Position numbers and translations under genes: made by a program. A DNA stretch of 63,769 bases from SABY01 sp964523795 (GTDB lineage Bacteria > Bacteroidota > Bacteroidia > Bacteroidales > 4484-276), in the NCBI GenBank assembly GCA_964523795.1, contig CAZGAO010000021.1, forward strand, positions 1 through 63,769. Reading direction: 5' to 3'. The notes beneath the pieces are model-generated. The model was given only the letters and a program-made list of their open reading frames with translations, had not been told where the DNA came from and searched no databases. Positions 56,641-63,769 of this stretch are shown piece by piece. Each line of letters starts with the position of its first letter. Positions within the stretch are counted from its first letter, which is position 1.

Positions 56641-57462
56641 ATGGAAAAAAGAATTTGGGAAACCATCAAGGAATACGAAGAAATATTGTTTGATTTCTTT
56701 GAAGGAATCGGACGAATTACCATCAACAGGCCGCGCTATTACAATGCATTCACACCTACAACCACCACAGAAATGAGTGATGCCTTGCGTATTTGTCGCG
56801 AAGATCAGCGCATCAGCGTGGTTGTTTTTACCGGTGCCGGCGATAAGGCTTTTTGCTCGGGCGGCGACCAAAATGTAAAAGGAAAAGGCGGCTACATCGG
56901 CAAGGACGGCGTACCGCGCTTGAATGTGCTGGATGTGCAAAAGCAAATCCGCTCGTTGCCCAAGCCGGTCATCGCCATGGTAAATGGCTATGCCATCGGT
57001 GGCGGTCACGTACTGCACGTGGTTTGCGATTTGACCATCGCCTCCGAAAATGCCATCTTCGGACAAACCGGTCCCAAGGTTGGGAGCTTCGATGCCGGCT
57101 TTGGCTCCTCCTATCTCGCCAGCATCGTAGGGCAGAAAAAAGCGCGTGAGATATGGTTTATGTGCCGCCAGTATTCGGCCCACGAAGCCGAGGCTATGGG
57201 CTTGGTCAACAAAGTAGTTCCCCTTGCCGACCTCGAAGATGAAGTAGTATCGTGGGCTAAAACCATGATGCAGCGCAGCCCGATGGCTCTGCGCATGATA
57301 AAGCTGGGCATGAACGCCGACCTGGATGGCCAGGCAGGCCTGCAGGAATTTGCCGGTAATGCCACTTTGCTTTATTACCTCACCGAAGAAGCCCAGGAAG
57401 GTAAACATGCCTTTTTGGAAAAACGCGACCCCGATTTTCATCAATACCCAAAATTCCCCTAA
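56641..57462 (+). CDS. menB: 1,4-dihydroxy-2-naphthoyl-CoA synthase
   Basis: A 273-residue crotonase-fold enzyme with AFCSGGDQNVKGKGGYIG, the oxyanion-hole GYAIGGGHVLHVVCD, GQTGPKVGSFDAGFGSSYLA (Asp) and a C-terminal KFP end, all typical of MenB. It closes the naphthoate ring from succinylbenzoyl-CoA. Its last base overlaps the menA start (TAATG). Confidence 0.95.
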   Translation: MEKRIWETIKEYEEILFDFFEGIGRITINRPRYYNAFTPTTTTEMSDALRICREDQRISVVVFTGAGDKAFCSGGDQNVKGKGGYIGKDGVPRLNVLDVQKQIRSLPKPVIAMVNGYAIGGGHVLHVVCDLTIASENAIFGQTGPKVGSFDAGFGSSYLASIVGQKKAREIWFMCRQYSAHEAEAMGLVNKVVPLADLEDEVVSWAKTMMQRSPMALRMIKLGMNADLDGQAGLQEFAGNATLLYYLTEEAQEGKHAFLEKRDPDFHQYPKFP

Positions 57463-58367
57463 TGGCAAGCGTGAAATCATGGATCAAGGCCATGCGGCTG
57501 CGCACGCTGCCCCTGGCCGTTTCGAGCACTTTGGCAGGGAGTTTTATGGCCGTTGCCGACCAGGATTACAAACCCTGGGTTATCGCGCTGGCCATCCTCA
57601 CCACACTGCTTTTGCAAATCCTGTCGAACATGGCCAACGATTTGGGCGACAGCCTCAAAGGCACCGACAATCACAAGCGATTGGGTCCGGTACGTACGGT
57701 GCAGGGCGGCGAAATTAGTATCCGCGAAATGCAATGGGGCGTAGGCCTTGTGGCACTGCTAACCTTGAGCAGCGGCATTTCGTTAATTTTGGTGGGGCTG
57801 GGAAGCCAGAGCTGGCAAACGCTGCTTTTCCTCCTGCTTGGCATCGTGAGCATTGCGGCAGCAATAAAATATACCATCGGCAATACAGCCTACGGCTATC
57901 GCGGCCTGGGCGACCTGTTTGTGTTTTTGTTTTTTGGACTGCTTGGCGTTTTGGGCACCTACTACCTCAATGCGCACCGCCTGCCCCCCGACACCTGGCT
58001 TATGGCTATTTCGGTGGGATTGCTCAGCACCGGCGTACTCAATCTGAATAATATGCGCGATGAGGAAAACGACCGTAACTCCGGCAAAAACACATTGGTG
58101 GTGCGCATGGGCCACAACAACGCACGGCTTTATCATATTCTGCTCGTTGGCCTGGCCATCGTTTGCGGCATCATTTACACCATCTTCAATTATCACTCGC
58201 CATATCAATTTATCTTCCTTGCCGTCATCCCCTTGTTTGTTCGTGATTTGCTGCGTATATTTAAAATCGATGAGCAAAGACTCCTCGATCCCTATTTAAA
58301 AAAGCTTGCCCTCTCCACCTTTGCTTATATCCTTTTGTTTGGTCTTGGAATTTGGATAGGATCATGA
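57462..58367 (+). CDS. menA: 1,4-dihydroxy-2-naphthoate polyprenyltransferase
   Basis: This 301-residue protein has about eight membrane segments. The first Asp-rich motif is NMANDLGDSLKGTDNH (about residues 45-60) and the second is NNMRDEENDRNSGKNTL (about 196-212), as in UbiA-superfamily MenA. It attaches the polyprenyl tail to dihydroxynaphthoate in the inner membrane. It overlaps both menB (1 nt) and menC (4 nt). Confidence 0.93.
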   Translation: MASVKSWIKAMRLRTLPLAVSSTLAGSFMAVADQDYKPWVIALAILTTLLLQILSNMANDLGDSLKGTDNHKRLGPVRTVQGGEISIREMQWGVGLVALLTLSSGISLILVGLGSQSWQTLLFLLLGIVSIAAAIKYTIGNTAYGYRGLGDLFVFLFFGLLGVLGTYYLNAHRLPPDTWLMAISVGLLSTGVLNLNNMRDEENDRNSGKNTLVVRMGHNNARLYHILLVGLAIVCGIIYTIFNYHSPYQFIFLAVIPLFVRDLLRIFKIDEQRLLDPYLKKLALSTFAYILLFGLGIWIGS

Positions 58368-59410
58368 AAGCCTATTTTGTAAAATATAAGCTCCATTTCA
58401 AACGGCCTGCCGGCACCTCTCGTGGCGTGATGCAAAGCAGGGATAGCTGGTTTTTTTTTATTAAAAACAAAAACAAAACAGGCATTGGCGAAATAGCTCC
58501 TTTAAAGAATTTGAGCTGCGATGCCAATGCCGAACTGGAACCAAAGATCGCCGAAGTTTGTCATAACATCCAGGATTACAATTATTGGGTAGATGATGGC
58601 TTGATGAATTTTCCTTCGCTGCGCTTTGGCCTCGAAACGGCCATGCTCGATTTGAAGGCAGATGAGGATAAAATCCTGTTTCCCTCCGATTTTACGCAGG
58701 AAAATATTGGAATCCCAATCAACGGTTTGGTTTGGATGGGTGAGCCGGATTATATGATTCAGCAAATTGATGAAAAAATTAACGATGGATTCCGATGTAT
58801 CAAACTGAAAATCGGAGCTATTGATTTTAATAAGGAGGTGGCGATTTTGCAATCCGTTCGCAAGCGATTCTCCGCTGATAAACTGGAAATCCGCGTGGAT
58901 GCCAATGGTGCATTTACGATGGAGGAGGCTCGCAAAAACCTGCAAAAATTGGCAGCTCTGCAAATTCATTCCATCGAGCAGCCCATCGCCGCCGGTAAAA
59001 ACAAAGAGCTGGCCGACTTGTGCCGGGAACGGATTATGCCCATTGCCTTGGACGAATCGCTGATTGGCGTTCACAAAACAAAAGATAAAGCGGTATTGCT
59101 TTCTGTTATCCGGCCTGAGTATATCATCTTAAAACCCTCCTTGCATGGCGGCATAGCAGGATGCAGCGAGTGGATCGAAATTGCCGAAGGTCTGAATATC
59201 GGCTGGTGGATTACCTCGGCTCTCGAATCCAACGTGGGCTTAAATGCCATTGCCCAATGGACGGCCACCCTCGGCAACCCGCTGCCCCAGGGTCTGGGTA
59301 CGGGCAGCCTTTACACCAATAATATCCCATCGCCATTGTACATTCGCGATGCTCGTCTTTTTTATCAGCCTAAAGAAAAGTGGAATCTGAATTATTTGAA
59401 CCATGAATGA
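58364..59410 (+). CDS. menC: o-Succinylbenzoate synthase
   Basis: The start is taken at ATG 58364 (MKAYFVKYKLHF), 4 nt inside the menA end; an ATG 12 nt earlier is possible. The 348-residue enolase-superfamily protein has the catalytic Lys in CIKLKIGA, metal ligands in IRVDANGAF (Asp), HSIEQPI (Glu) and ALDESLIG (Asp), and the second Lys in YIILKPSLHGG. It dehydrates SHCHC to o-succinylbenzoate. It overlaps menE by 8 nt. Confidence 0.92.
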   Translation: MKAYFVKYKLHFKRPAGTSRGVMQSRDSWFFFIKNKNKTGIGEIAPLKNLSCDANAELEPKIAEVCHNIQDYNYWVDDGLMNFPSLRFGLETAMLDLKADEDKILFPSDFTQENIGIPINGLVWMGEPDYMIQQIDEKINDGFRCIKLKIGAIDFNKEVAILQSVRKRFSADKLEIRVDANGAFTMEEARKNLQKLAALQIHSIEQPIAAGKNKELADLCRERIMPIALDESLIGVHKTKDKAVLLSVIRPEYIILKPSLHGGIAGCSEWIEIAEGLNIGWWITSALESNVGLNAIAQWTATLGNPLPQGLGTGSLYTNNIPSPLYIRDARLFYQPKEKWNLNYLNHE

Positions 59411-60503
59411 AACCAGTTTTTCTACGCTAACTTTGGAGGGTAAATATTTTGAAGGAAATCAATTGATCGCTTACGCAAACGATCGCCTTGAAAATAGTTT
59501 AACTGCCGATTGGCAAAAAGCCATCTTCGATTTTATCTTACAATGGCTAAATAAGGACGATTATCTGAATATTAAAACCAGCGGCAGCACCGGTGTGCCA
59601 AAAACCATTCGGATCAAAAAACAAAAGATGGTGAATAGTGCCATTAAAACCGGAGAATATCTGGATTTACGAAAGGGCGACAAATCTTTATTGGCTTTAC
59701 CTGCCGGGTATATTGCCGGAAAAATGATGGTTGTGAGGGCCATGGTTTTAGGCTTGGATTTACACTTCGTTAAACCCTTGGCTGATCCCTTGAATGCTAT
59801 TGATGAAGATTTTGATTTTGCCGCGATGGTGCCGCTTCAGATTTATGAAATTCTGTCGCAAGTGGGCGGAATAGAGAAGTTGAACAGGATTAAAAAACTG
59901 ATTATTGGCGGAGCACCGCTTGCCCCCAGCCTTCAGACAGAAATTAGAAAATTGAGCAACGAAAGCTATCTAAGTTATGGAATGACCGAAACGGTGAGCC
60001 ATATAGCGATGCAAAAACTTAGAGGCCAGGACGCGGACGGCTACATGCATCCCTTGCCAGGAGTTAAGGTTTGGGCTAACGAAGAGGGGCGGCTGTGCAT
60101 TGAAGCACCTAAGCTGGCCGATGGGATTATAAAAACCGGCGATCTGGCCGAATTTATCGATAAAAACCGTTTTAAAATATTGGGTCGCTGCGACAATCTG
60201 ATTATCACGGGAGGCATTAACGTGATTCCCGAGCTGGTCGAAAAAAAACTGGAAACCTACATTAAAGATCGTTTTATCATTTCATCCGTCCCTGACGAAA
60301 AGCTGGGAGCTAAGCTCCTGTTGGTTATCGAAGGGCAGCCCTGGTTAGTTCAGGAGCAACAGGCAATAGAAAACGTGTTGAAACAAAAGTTTGGGAAATC
60401 CGAAAGACTGCGGCAGCTATTCTTTCTTCCTGATTTCCCTGAAACACCCGGTGGGAAAATCGACCGCCCGGGGATACAAAAGATGATTGGCGAGGGGGAA
60501 TGA
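59403..60503 (+). CDS. menE: o-Succinylbenzoate-CoA ligase (short form)
   Basis: A 366-residue ANL-superfamily enzyme, shorter than the usual 450-490-residue MenE. Present are the P-loop TSGSTGVPKTIRIKK (about residue 60), SYGMTETVSHIA (about 190), the hinge KTGDLAEFIDKNRFKILGR, and the C-terminal subdomain with the adenylation Lys in TPGGKIDRPGI. The N-terminal about 80-100 residues of longer homologues are missing, as in other Bacteroidota MenE proteins. It is the last gene of the operon, followed by a 33-nt palindrome. Confidence 0.9.
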   Translation: MNETSFSTLTLEGKYFEGNQLIAYANDRLENSLTADWQKAIFDFILQWLNKDDYLNIKTSGSTGVPKTIRIKKQKMVNSAIKTGEYLDLRKGDKSLLALPAGYIAGKMMVVRAMVLGLDLHFVKPLADPLNAIDEDFDFAAMVPLQIYEILSQVGGIEKLNRIKKLIIGGAPLAPSLQTEIRKLSNESYLSYGMTETVSHIAMQKLRGQDADGYMHPLPGVKVWANEEGRLCIEAPKLADGIIKTGDLAEFIDKNRFKILGRCDNLIITGGINVIPELVEKKLETYIKDRFIISSVPDEKLGAKLLLVIEGQPWLVQEQQAIENVLKQKFGKSERLRQLFFLPDFPETPGGKIDRPGIQKMIGEGE

Positions 60504-60530
60504 GAGCTTAGCAGCCTTTACACTTTGGAA

Positions 60531-60563
60531 AGCCAGGGTTTCACTTAAAGTGAAGCCCTGGCT
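60531..60563. repeat. 33-nt palindrome shared with 21388-21420
   Basis: Identical to the copy at 21388-21420. It lies 28 nt past the menE stop and probably acts as a terminator or transcript-end stabiliser. It is in the gap 60504-60914, which also holds a heptad array and a TCAGGGTTGC..GCAACCCTGA hairpin (60737-60779) but no gene. Confidence 0.65.
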
Positions 60564-60631
60564 TGCTTAGGTTCGCAGCCCCGCAGAGCCTGCTCAGCTC
60601 CTGCGGAGGGATTGTATCCCTGGTATCTTTT

Positions 60632-60735
60632 GATGTCAGATTTCAGATGTCCGACTTAAGATTTTAGATGTGGATGTGTGATTGTTGGATTTCAGATGTG
60701 AGGATGCAACCTCGGACATCATACATCGGACATTT
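60632..60735. repeat. Heptad array, GAT phase turning into ATC phase
   Basis: GATGTCA, GATTTCA, GATGTCC, GACTTAA, GATTTTA and GATGTGG run to about 60673; weaker units follow to about 60701. The array then switches to ACATCAT and ACATCGG (60716-60730) on the other strand's phase. The inverted order could fold into a hairpin. Confidence 0.55.
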
Positions 60736-60824
60736 TTCAGGGTTGCGAGCCTCAAGCCAGTGTGGGTTAGCAACCCTGAACTAAAAAAAACAACACCCGT
60801 TCTGGCCGTAATGAGCTTATCTGC

Positions 60825-60832
60825 TATCTTTG
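60825..60832 (+). promoter_or_regulatory. Candidate -7 box of the acetyltransferase-lipoprotein pair
   Basis: TATCTTTG, the commonest form of the TAnnTTTG box, lies 82 nt before the start codon. The -33 region has no TTTG at the expected spacing. Confidence 0.45.
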
Positions 60833-60914
60833 TAAAATCCTTATGCTTATTAATAGCTAATAAAACCTTGGATTAATAAGTCATGGATATTTTACCAAAA
60901 CAAAACTTCACTAA

Positions 60915-61403
60915 ATGATAACGCTCGAAAATGGTTTTGAACTCAAAGCAATAGAAGCAAAAAACGACAGCATCAAACAAATTGCACTGCTGCCGGACGT
61001 TAGCAAGCACCTTACCGAAAAATGGATCTATCCCGATGGGATGCCCGATGAAATAAATTACGCGCTGATCAAAGACGAACGCATCATCGGGCAGACGGCA
61101 TTTAAATCGGTGCGATGGTTCAACCGTAAGGCTGAGCTAAGTCTCTTTATCCATCCCGACTTTCACCACCAGGGCATCGGCAAGCAGGTGCTTTGCGCTA
61201 TGATTGACCTTGCCTTCGAGCGGTTCAACTTTCATCGCCTCGAAGCTGAAGTGCTGGCCTACAATAGCCCCGTCATCAAGCTGGTAAAGAAACTGGGTTT
61301 TATTAATGAAGGCTGTCTGCGCGAGGCCCGTTTTTTTGATGGTAAATATTACGATATCTATCGCTATGGCCTGCTGCGCAAAGAATACGAATCTAAATCC
61401 TAA
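60915..61403 (+). CDS. GNAT-family N-acetyltransferase
   Basis: This 162-residue GNAT protein has motif A at FIHPDFHHQGIGKQVLCAMIDLAF (Q-x-x-G-x-G/A acetyl-CoA loop, about residues 88-105) and motif B at EVLAYNSPVIKLVKKLGFINEGCLREA, as in RimJ/RimL-like enzymes. Those enzymes acetylate protein N-termini, amino sugars or small amines; the substrate here is unknown. The lipoprotein gene follows after 22 nt. Its first 44 residues also head the chimeric frame at 34614-35063. Confidence 0.85.
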   Translation: MITLENGFELKAIEAKNDSIKQIALLPDVSKHLTEKWIYPDGMPDEINYALIKDERIIGQTAFKSVRWFNRKAELSLFIHPDFHHQGIGKQVLCAMIDLAFERFNFHRLEAEVLAYNSPVIKLVKKLGFINEGCLREARFFDGKYYDIYRYGLLRKEYESKS

Positions 61404-61425
61404 AAATTATTATCCCTTGTCGATT

Positions 61426-61839
61426 ATGAAAATTGAAAAACAAATCACAGCTATTAAAAAACTTAGTCTGCTTATTTTCGCGATCCTATTTTTTTTGGGC
61501 TGTTCCAAAAGCGATGACCCCGATGAAATTATTTGTAGTGATGAATTTCGTATGATAGGACTTACTGTAACGGGTGGCCGCCTCAACGATTTTTATACGG
61601 TCAGAGAATCGACCAAGGACACCATACGCTTTACCGAAAGTGGAACTTACCCTATCTCGCGGTGGCATCCTGTTTTGGACGATTCGTATCAGGAAATACT
61701 CAAAGATACCGAGGAACAATTTTATTTCTATGGCTTTGCTGATGGTGAGCGGGTGGTGCATGAACTATTCATCATTGGTGCTGATGCCTGCCACATATAC
61801 AAAGTCAGCGGCAAGGAAAGTGTGATTTTAAACCCCTAA
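61426..61839 (+). CDS. Small lipoprotein, parent of the chimeric relic
   Basis: The start is set at ATG 61426 (MKIEKQITAIKKL), giving 137 residues with a lipoprotein signal (LLIFAILFFLGCSKSD, lipobox Cys about 26). A longer frame from 61306 is a shadow overlapping the acetyltransferase. The mature domain (EIICSDEFRMIGLTVTGG to the end) has no known family I can name. The block RESTKDTIRFTESGTYPISRW is unchanged in the copy at 34614-35063. Confidence 0.75.
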   Translation: MKIEKQITAIKKLSLLIFAILFFLGCSKSDDPDEIICSDEFRMIGLTVTGGRLNDFYTVRESTKDTIRFTESGTYPISRWHPVLDDSYQEILKDTEEQFYFYGFADGERVVHELFIIGADACHIYKVSGKESVILNP

Positions 61840-61877
61840 CTAGTGTCTGTCTTTAAAGTAACAATTAGAAAAATTTC

Positions 61878-61967
61878 GATTTTAGATTAACGATTTTAGA
61901 TTTAAGATGTTGGTGTTATTCAGCACAATCTAAAATCTCCGATCTCAAATCCTCAATCTTAAATCAA
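61878..61967. repeat. Inverted heptad arrays
   Basis: Rightward units GATTTTA, GATTAAC, GATTTTA, GATTTAA and GATGTTG (61878-61912) face leftward units CAATCTA, AAATCTC, CGATCTC, AAATCCT, CAATCTT and AAATCAA (61926-61967). GATTTTAGATT (61892-61902) is the exact complement of AATCTAAAATC (61927-61937), so a hairpin can form just past the lipoprotein gene. Confidence 0.6.
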
Positions 61968-62020
61968 AAAAAATCGACTTTATGGATACACACTATTTAA
62001 AAACAACGTTGCCTGTAAAA

Positions 62021-62117
62021 CACCAAAGCAAGGAAATCTATTAACTTTGTAAAATGAAATATCCAAATGACAATATACATAAAAGCATTTGTGGTAACAG
62101 ACCCAAAAAGCGGAAAC
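62021..62117 (+). repeat. Direct repeat A, upstream of the DUF1016 remnant
   Basis: About 97 nt beginning CACCAAAGCAAGGAAATCTA and ending in CAGACCCAAAAAGCGGAAAC. It recurs at 62960-63057 with roughly 80% identity. It includes a TAACTTTG -7 box (62042-62049), so the repeat may carry a promoter. Confidence 0.65.
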
Positions 62118-62130
62118 AAAAGATATTGAA

Positions 62131-62707
62131 ATGGCGTTAGAAAAAACTGAATATCAAGATTTGCTCAATGAACTTGTTTCTTTAATTGAAAATATGAAGA
62201 GACAAGTTGTTTTGCATGTGAATAGTGCCTTGACCGTGTTGTTTTGGCATGTTGGGAAACGAATTTTGAATCATAACTTACAAAACAAAAGAGGAGAATA
62301 CGGAAAGCAAATTGTCGTTACGGTGTCACGAGAATTAGTTGAGAAATTTGGAAGGAATTACGAAGAAAAGAATCTGCGCCGAATGATTCAATTTGTCGAG
62401 GAATATTCTGATTTCGAGAATGTCGTTACACTGTCACGACATTTGTCATGGTCTCATTTCCTAACACTTATCCCACTTAAAGTGGTTAGATAAATACGAA
62501 AGGCATGAAGGGGAGCAATCTCCAATAGGGTTGATTTTGTGCGCTGTTGCAAGCAAAGAACAAATCGAGCTTCTTGAAATGCACAAAGATGGAATTATGG
62601 TTGCAGAATACTGGACAGAATTGCCCCCCAAAGCGATTCTGGAGGCCAAATTACATGAAGCTTTGATAGAAGCAAGAGAAAGGATTGCAAGAATACAACT
62701 CCAATAA
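62131..62707 (+). pseudogene. DUF1016/YhcG-family nuclease with internal deletion
   Basis: The first frame (62131-62493) gives the N-terminal DUF1016 part: LFWHVGKRI, GEYGKQIVVTVS, RNYEEKNLRRMIQF and LSWSHFLTLIPLK. Immediately after, another frame (62483-62707) gives the C-terminal end WLDKYERHEGEQSPIGLILC...ERIARIQLQ. The middle with the PD-(D/E)xK core (normally around 150-200 residues) is missing. The joint lies in CTTAAAG, where the sequence needed for both sides overlaps, and it shifts the frame. The family has been linked to toxin-antitoxin-like and DNA-processing roles. This copy cannot be active. Confidence 0.8.
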
Positions 62708-62959
62708 GAAAATCACTGGGCGTAATAGCAAATCTAATCTCCCGGCCGTTAGCGGCCTTACGGAAAAACCGGGGTTGCAGATGAAAGGGTTCGCAGCCCT
62801 GCAGTTCGGCAGGCTCACTGACAAAGGGGATTGCAAGCCTGACCTGTTTCCCTGCCAAGATTGATTTTTGAATTCAATTCTACCCGGAAGTCTTTTGCAG
62901 TTCTGAAATAAAAATAACCGAATGAATTATTTTAGCGGCCTGGCCACAATATTAGCATT

Positions 62960-63057
62960 CACCAAAGCAACGAAATCTATTTACTTTGTAAAATGAAACT
63001 TCCAAACGATAATAGAAATAAAGTTTTATGCGGTAACAGACCCAAAAAGCGGAAACC
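62960..63057 (+). repeat. Direct repeat B, downstream of the DUF1016 remnant
   Basis: A diverged copy of 62021-62117 in the same orientation. In this copy the -7 box reads TTACTTTG, one base off consensus. It may be the left end of a second, now lost, DUF1016-type gene, or a target duplicated with the first. The gap 62708-63149 has no gene apart from this repeat and a GGCCGTTAGCGGCC palindrome. Confidence 0.6.
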
Positions 63058-63113
63058 CAATTTTAAATCTTGCAATGTAGCACACTAAATTTATTTCTTT
63101 TCAGGGTTTCTTC

Positions 63114-63121
63114 TATCTTTG
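63114..63121 (+). promoter_or_regulatory. Candidate -7 box of the BRO-family gene
   Basis: TATCTTTG lies 28 nt before the ATG at 63150. No -33 box at the normal place. Confidence 0.45.
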
Positions 63122-63149
63122 TTGAAAGCAAACTCACACAATTACAAAG

Positions 63150-63769
63150 ATGTCAAATATTAAATTATTTCAAAGCCAACAAGTTCGAACTCATTGGGAC
63201 AAAACAGAGGAAAAATGGTATTTTGCTATCGTTGATATTATTGAGATATTGACAGAAAGTACCAAGCCGAGGGACTATTGGTACAGGCTAAAAAAAAGGG
63301 AAAGGGCAAATGGAGTTGAACTGTCGACAAATTGTCGACAGTTGAAAATGAAAGCAAAGGACGGGAAAATGAGGGATACGGAAATCGCGGATACAGAAAC
63401 GCTTTTGCGAATAATTCAATCAATCCCATCACAAAGAGCAGAACCATTTAAACGTTGGTTAGCAAGGGTAGGTTATGAGAGACTTGAAGAAATTGAAAAC
63501 CCTGAATTGGCATCAAAAAGGACACGGGAGATTTATAAAACGAAAGGCTATTCAGATGATTGGATCGAGAAGCGAATGCGCAGTATCGCAATTCGAGATG
63601 AGTTAACTGATGAATGGAAAAAGAGAGGTGTAAAAGAAAGAATAGAGTATGCAATTTTAACAGCAGAAATATCTAAAGCAACTTTTGGACTAACTCCTTC
63701 ACAATACAAAGAGGTAAAAGGTTTGAAAAGACAAAATCTTCGAGACCACATGACTGACCTTGAATTGAT
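63150..63769 (+). CDS. BRO-N / antirepressor-like protein, partial
   Basis: An open frame from ATG 63150 to the window edge, at least 206 residues, starts MSNIKLFQSQQVRTHWDKTE. The Bro-N-like pattern follows: EEKWYFAIVDIIEILTES, PRDYWYRLKKRE, LSTNCRQLKMKAKDGKMRDTEIAD and IPSQRAEPFKRWLARVGYERLEEI. The later part (ERIEYAILTAEISKATFGLTPSQYKEVKGL) is shared by chromosomal BRO/DinD-like proteins. Family roles include DNA binding, phage antirepression and damage response. The C-terminal end is beyond the window. It is AT-rich like the DUF1016 remnant beside it. Confidence 0.75.
   Translation, partial: MSNIKLFQSQQVRTHWDKTEEKWYFAIVDIIEILTESTKPRDYWYRLKKRERANGVELSTNCRQLKMKAKDGKMRDTEIADTETLLRIIQSIPSQRAEPFKRWLARVGYERLEEIENPELASKRTREIYKTKGYSDDWIEKRMRSIAIRDELTDEWKKRGVKERIEYAILTAEISKATFGLTPSQYKEVKGLKRQNLRDHMTDLEL

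Noticed and set aside
60682..60876. 64-codon plus-strand frame after menE
   Set aside because: It crosses the heptad array and a hairpin, with no protein-like pattern.
61306..61839. 177-codon version of the lipoprotein gene starting inside the acetyltransferase
   Set aside because: The ATG at 61426 gives a proper lipoprotein signal and avoids a 98-nt overlap.

Overview
The window looks like a chromosome segment of an uncultured member of the phylum Bacteroidota (Bacteroidales/Marinilabiliales-like). Support comes from several secreted proteins ending in type IX secretion (T9SS) sorting domains, TAnnTTTG-type -7 promoter boxes, the gene order rpsU-xerC-raiA-tRNA(Thr,Tyr,Gly), a compact menaquinone operon, and many palindromic intergenic repeats. 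A 100-nt run of N at 43462-43561 shows this is a scaffold of an assembly, not a closed sequence.

Layout. 1-2052: tRNA genes and the raiA/xerC/rpsU block, read leftwards. 2303-12885: two large paralogous secreted beta-propeller proteins on the minus strand enclose a PKD/T9SS protein, a FISUMP lipoprotein and a radical SAM protein. 12886-22490: a palindrome-rich intergenic stretch, then minus-strand housekeeping genes (BadF-type sugar kinase, DgkA, two membrane glycosyltransferases, HD hydrolase, universal stress protein, serine hydrolase lipoprotein, pseudouridine synthase). 23032-30484: two very large T9SS cargo proteins. 30485-36717: repeat elements, a YoeB-like toxin with antitoxin, dnaB, a secreted amidotransferase-like protein, a chimeric relic gene and a patatin phospholipase.

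37147-39930 is AT-rich and looks like accessory DNA. An HNH nuclease plus a helical partner are bounded by structured sites whose ends are complementary, as in gene cassettes. They are followed by a broken hydrolase, a truncated ECF sigma factor and a membrane protein. 40009-50395 is a signalling block read leftwards: a TonB-dependent receptor, a YfiR-family periplasmic protein, a giant HAMP-GAF-kinase with three receiver domains, and two REC-kinase-REC hybrids. 51178-53157 is a type II restriction-modification pair whose methylase resembles YhdJ (predicted ATGCAT). 53369-60503 is a seven-gene menaquinone operon with overlapping or tightly spaced genes. 60915-63769 holds an acetyltransferase-lipoprotein pair, a collapsed DUF1016 nuclease between two diverged direct repeats, and the start of a BRO-family protein that runs off the window.

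The most notable signals are: the cassette-like HNH module; a fusion gene at 34614-35063 that joins pieces of the two genes still intact at 60915-61839, at an 11-bp shared sequence; a dispersed heptad repeat (NNATCNN) at five intergenic sites; and a three-hairpin intergenic element whose stems change sequence but keep their pairing. No CRISPR array, rRNA, intact transposase or integron integrase was seen.
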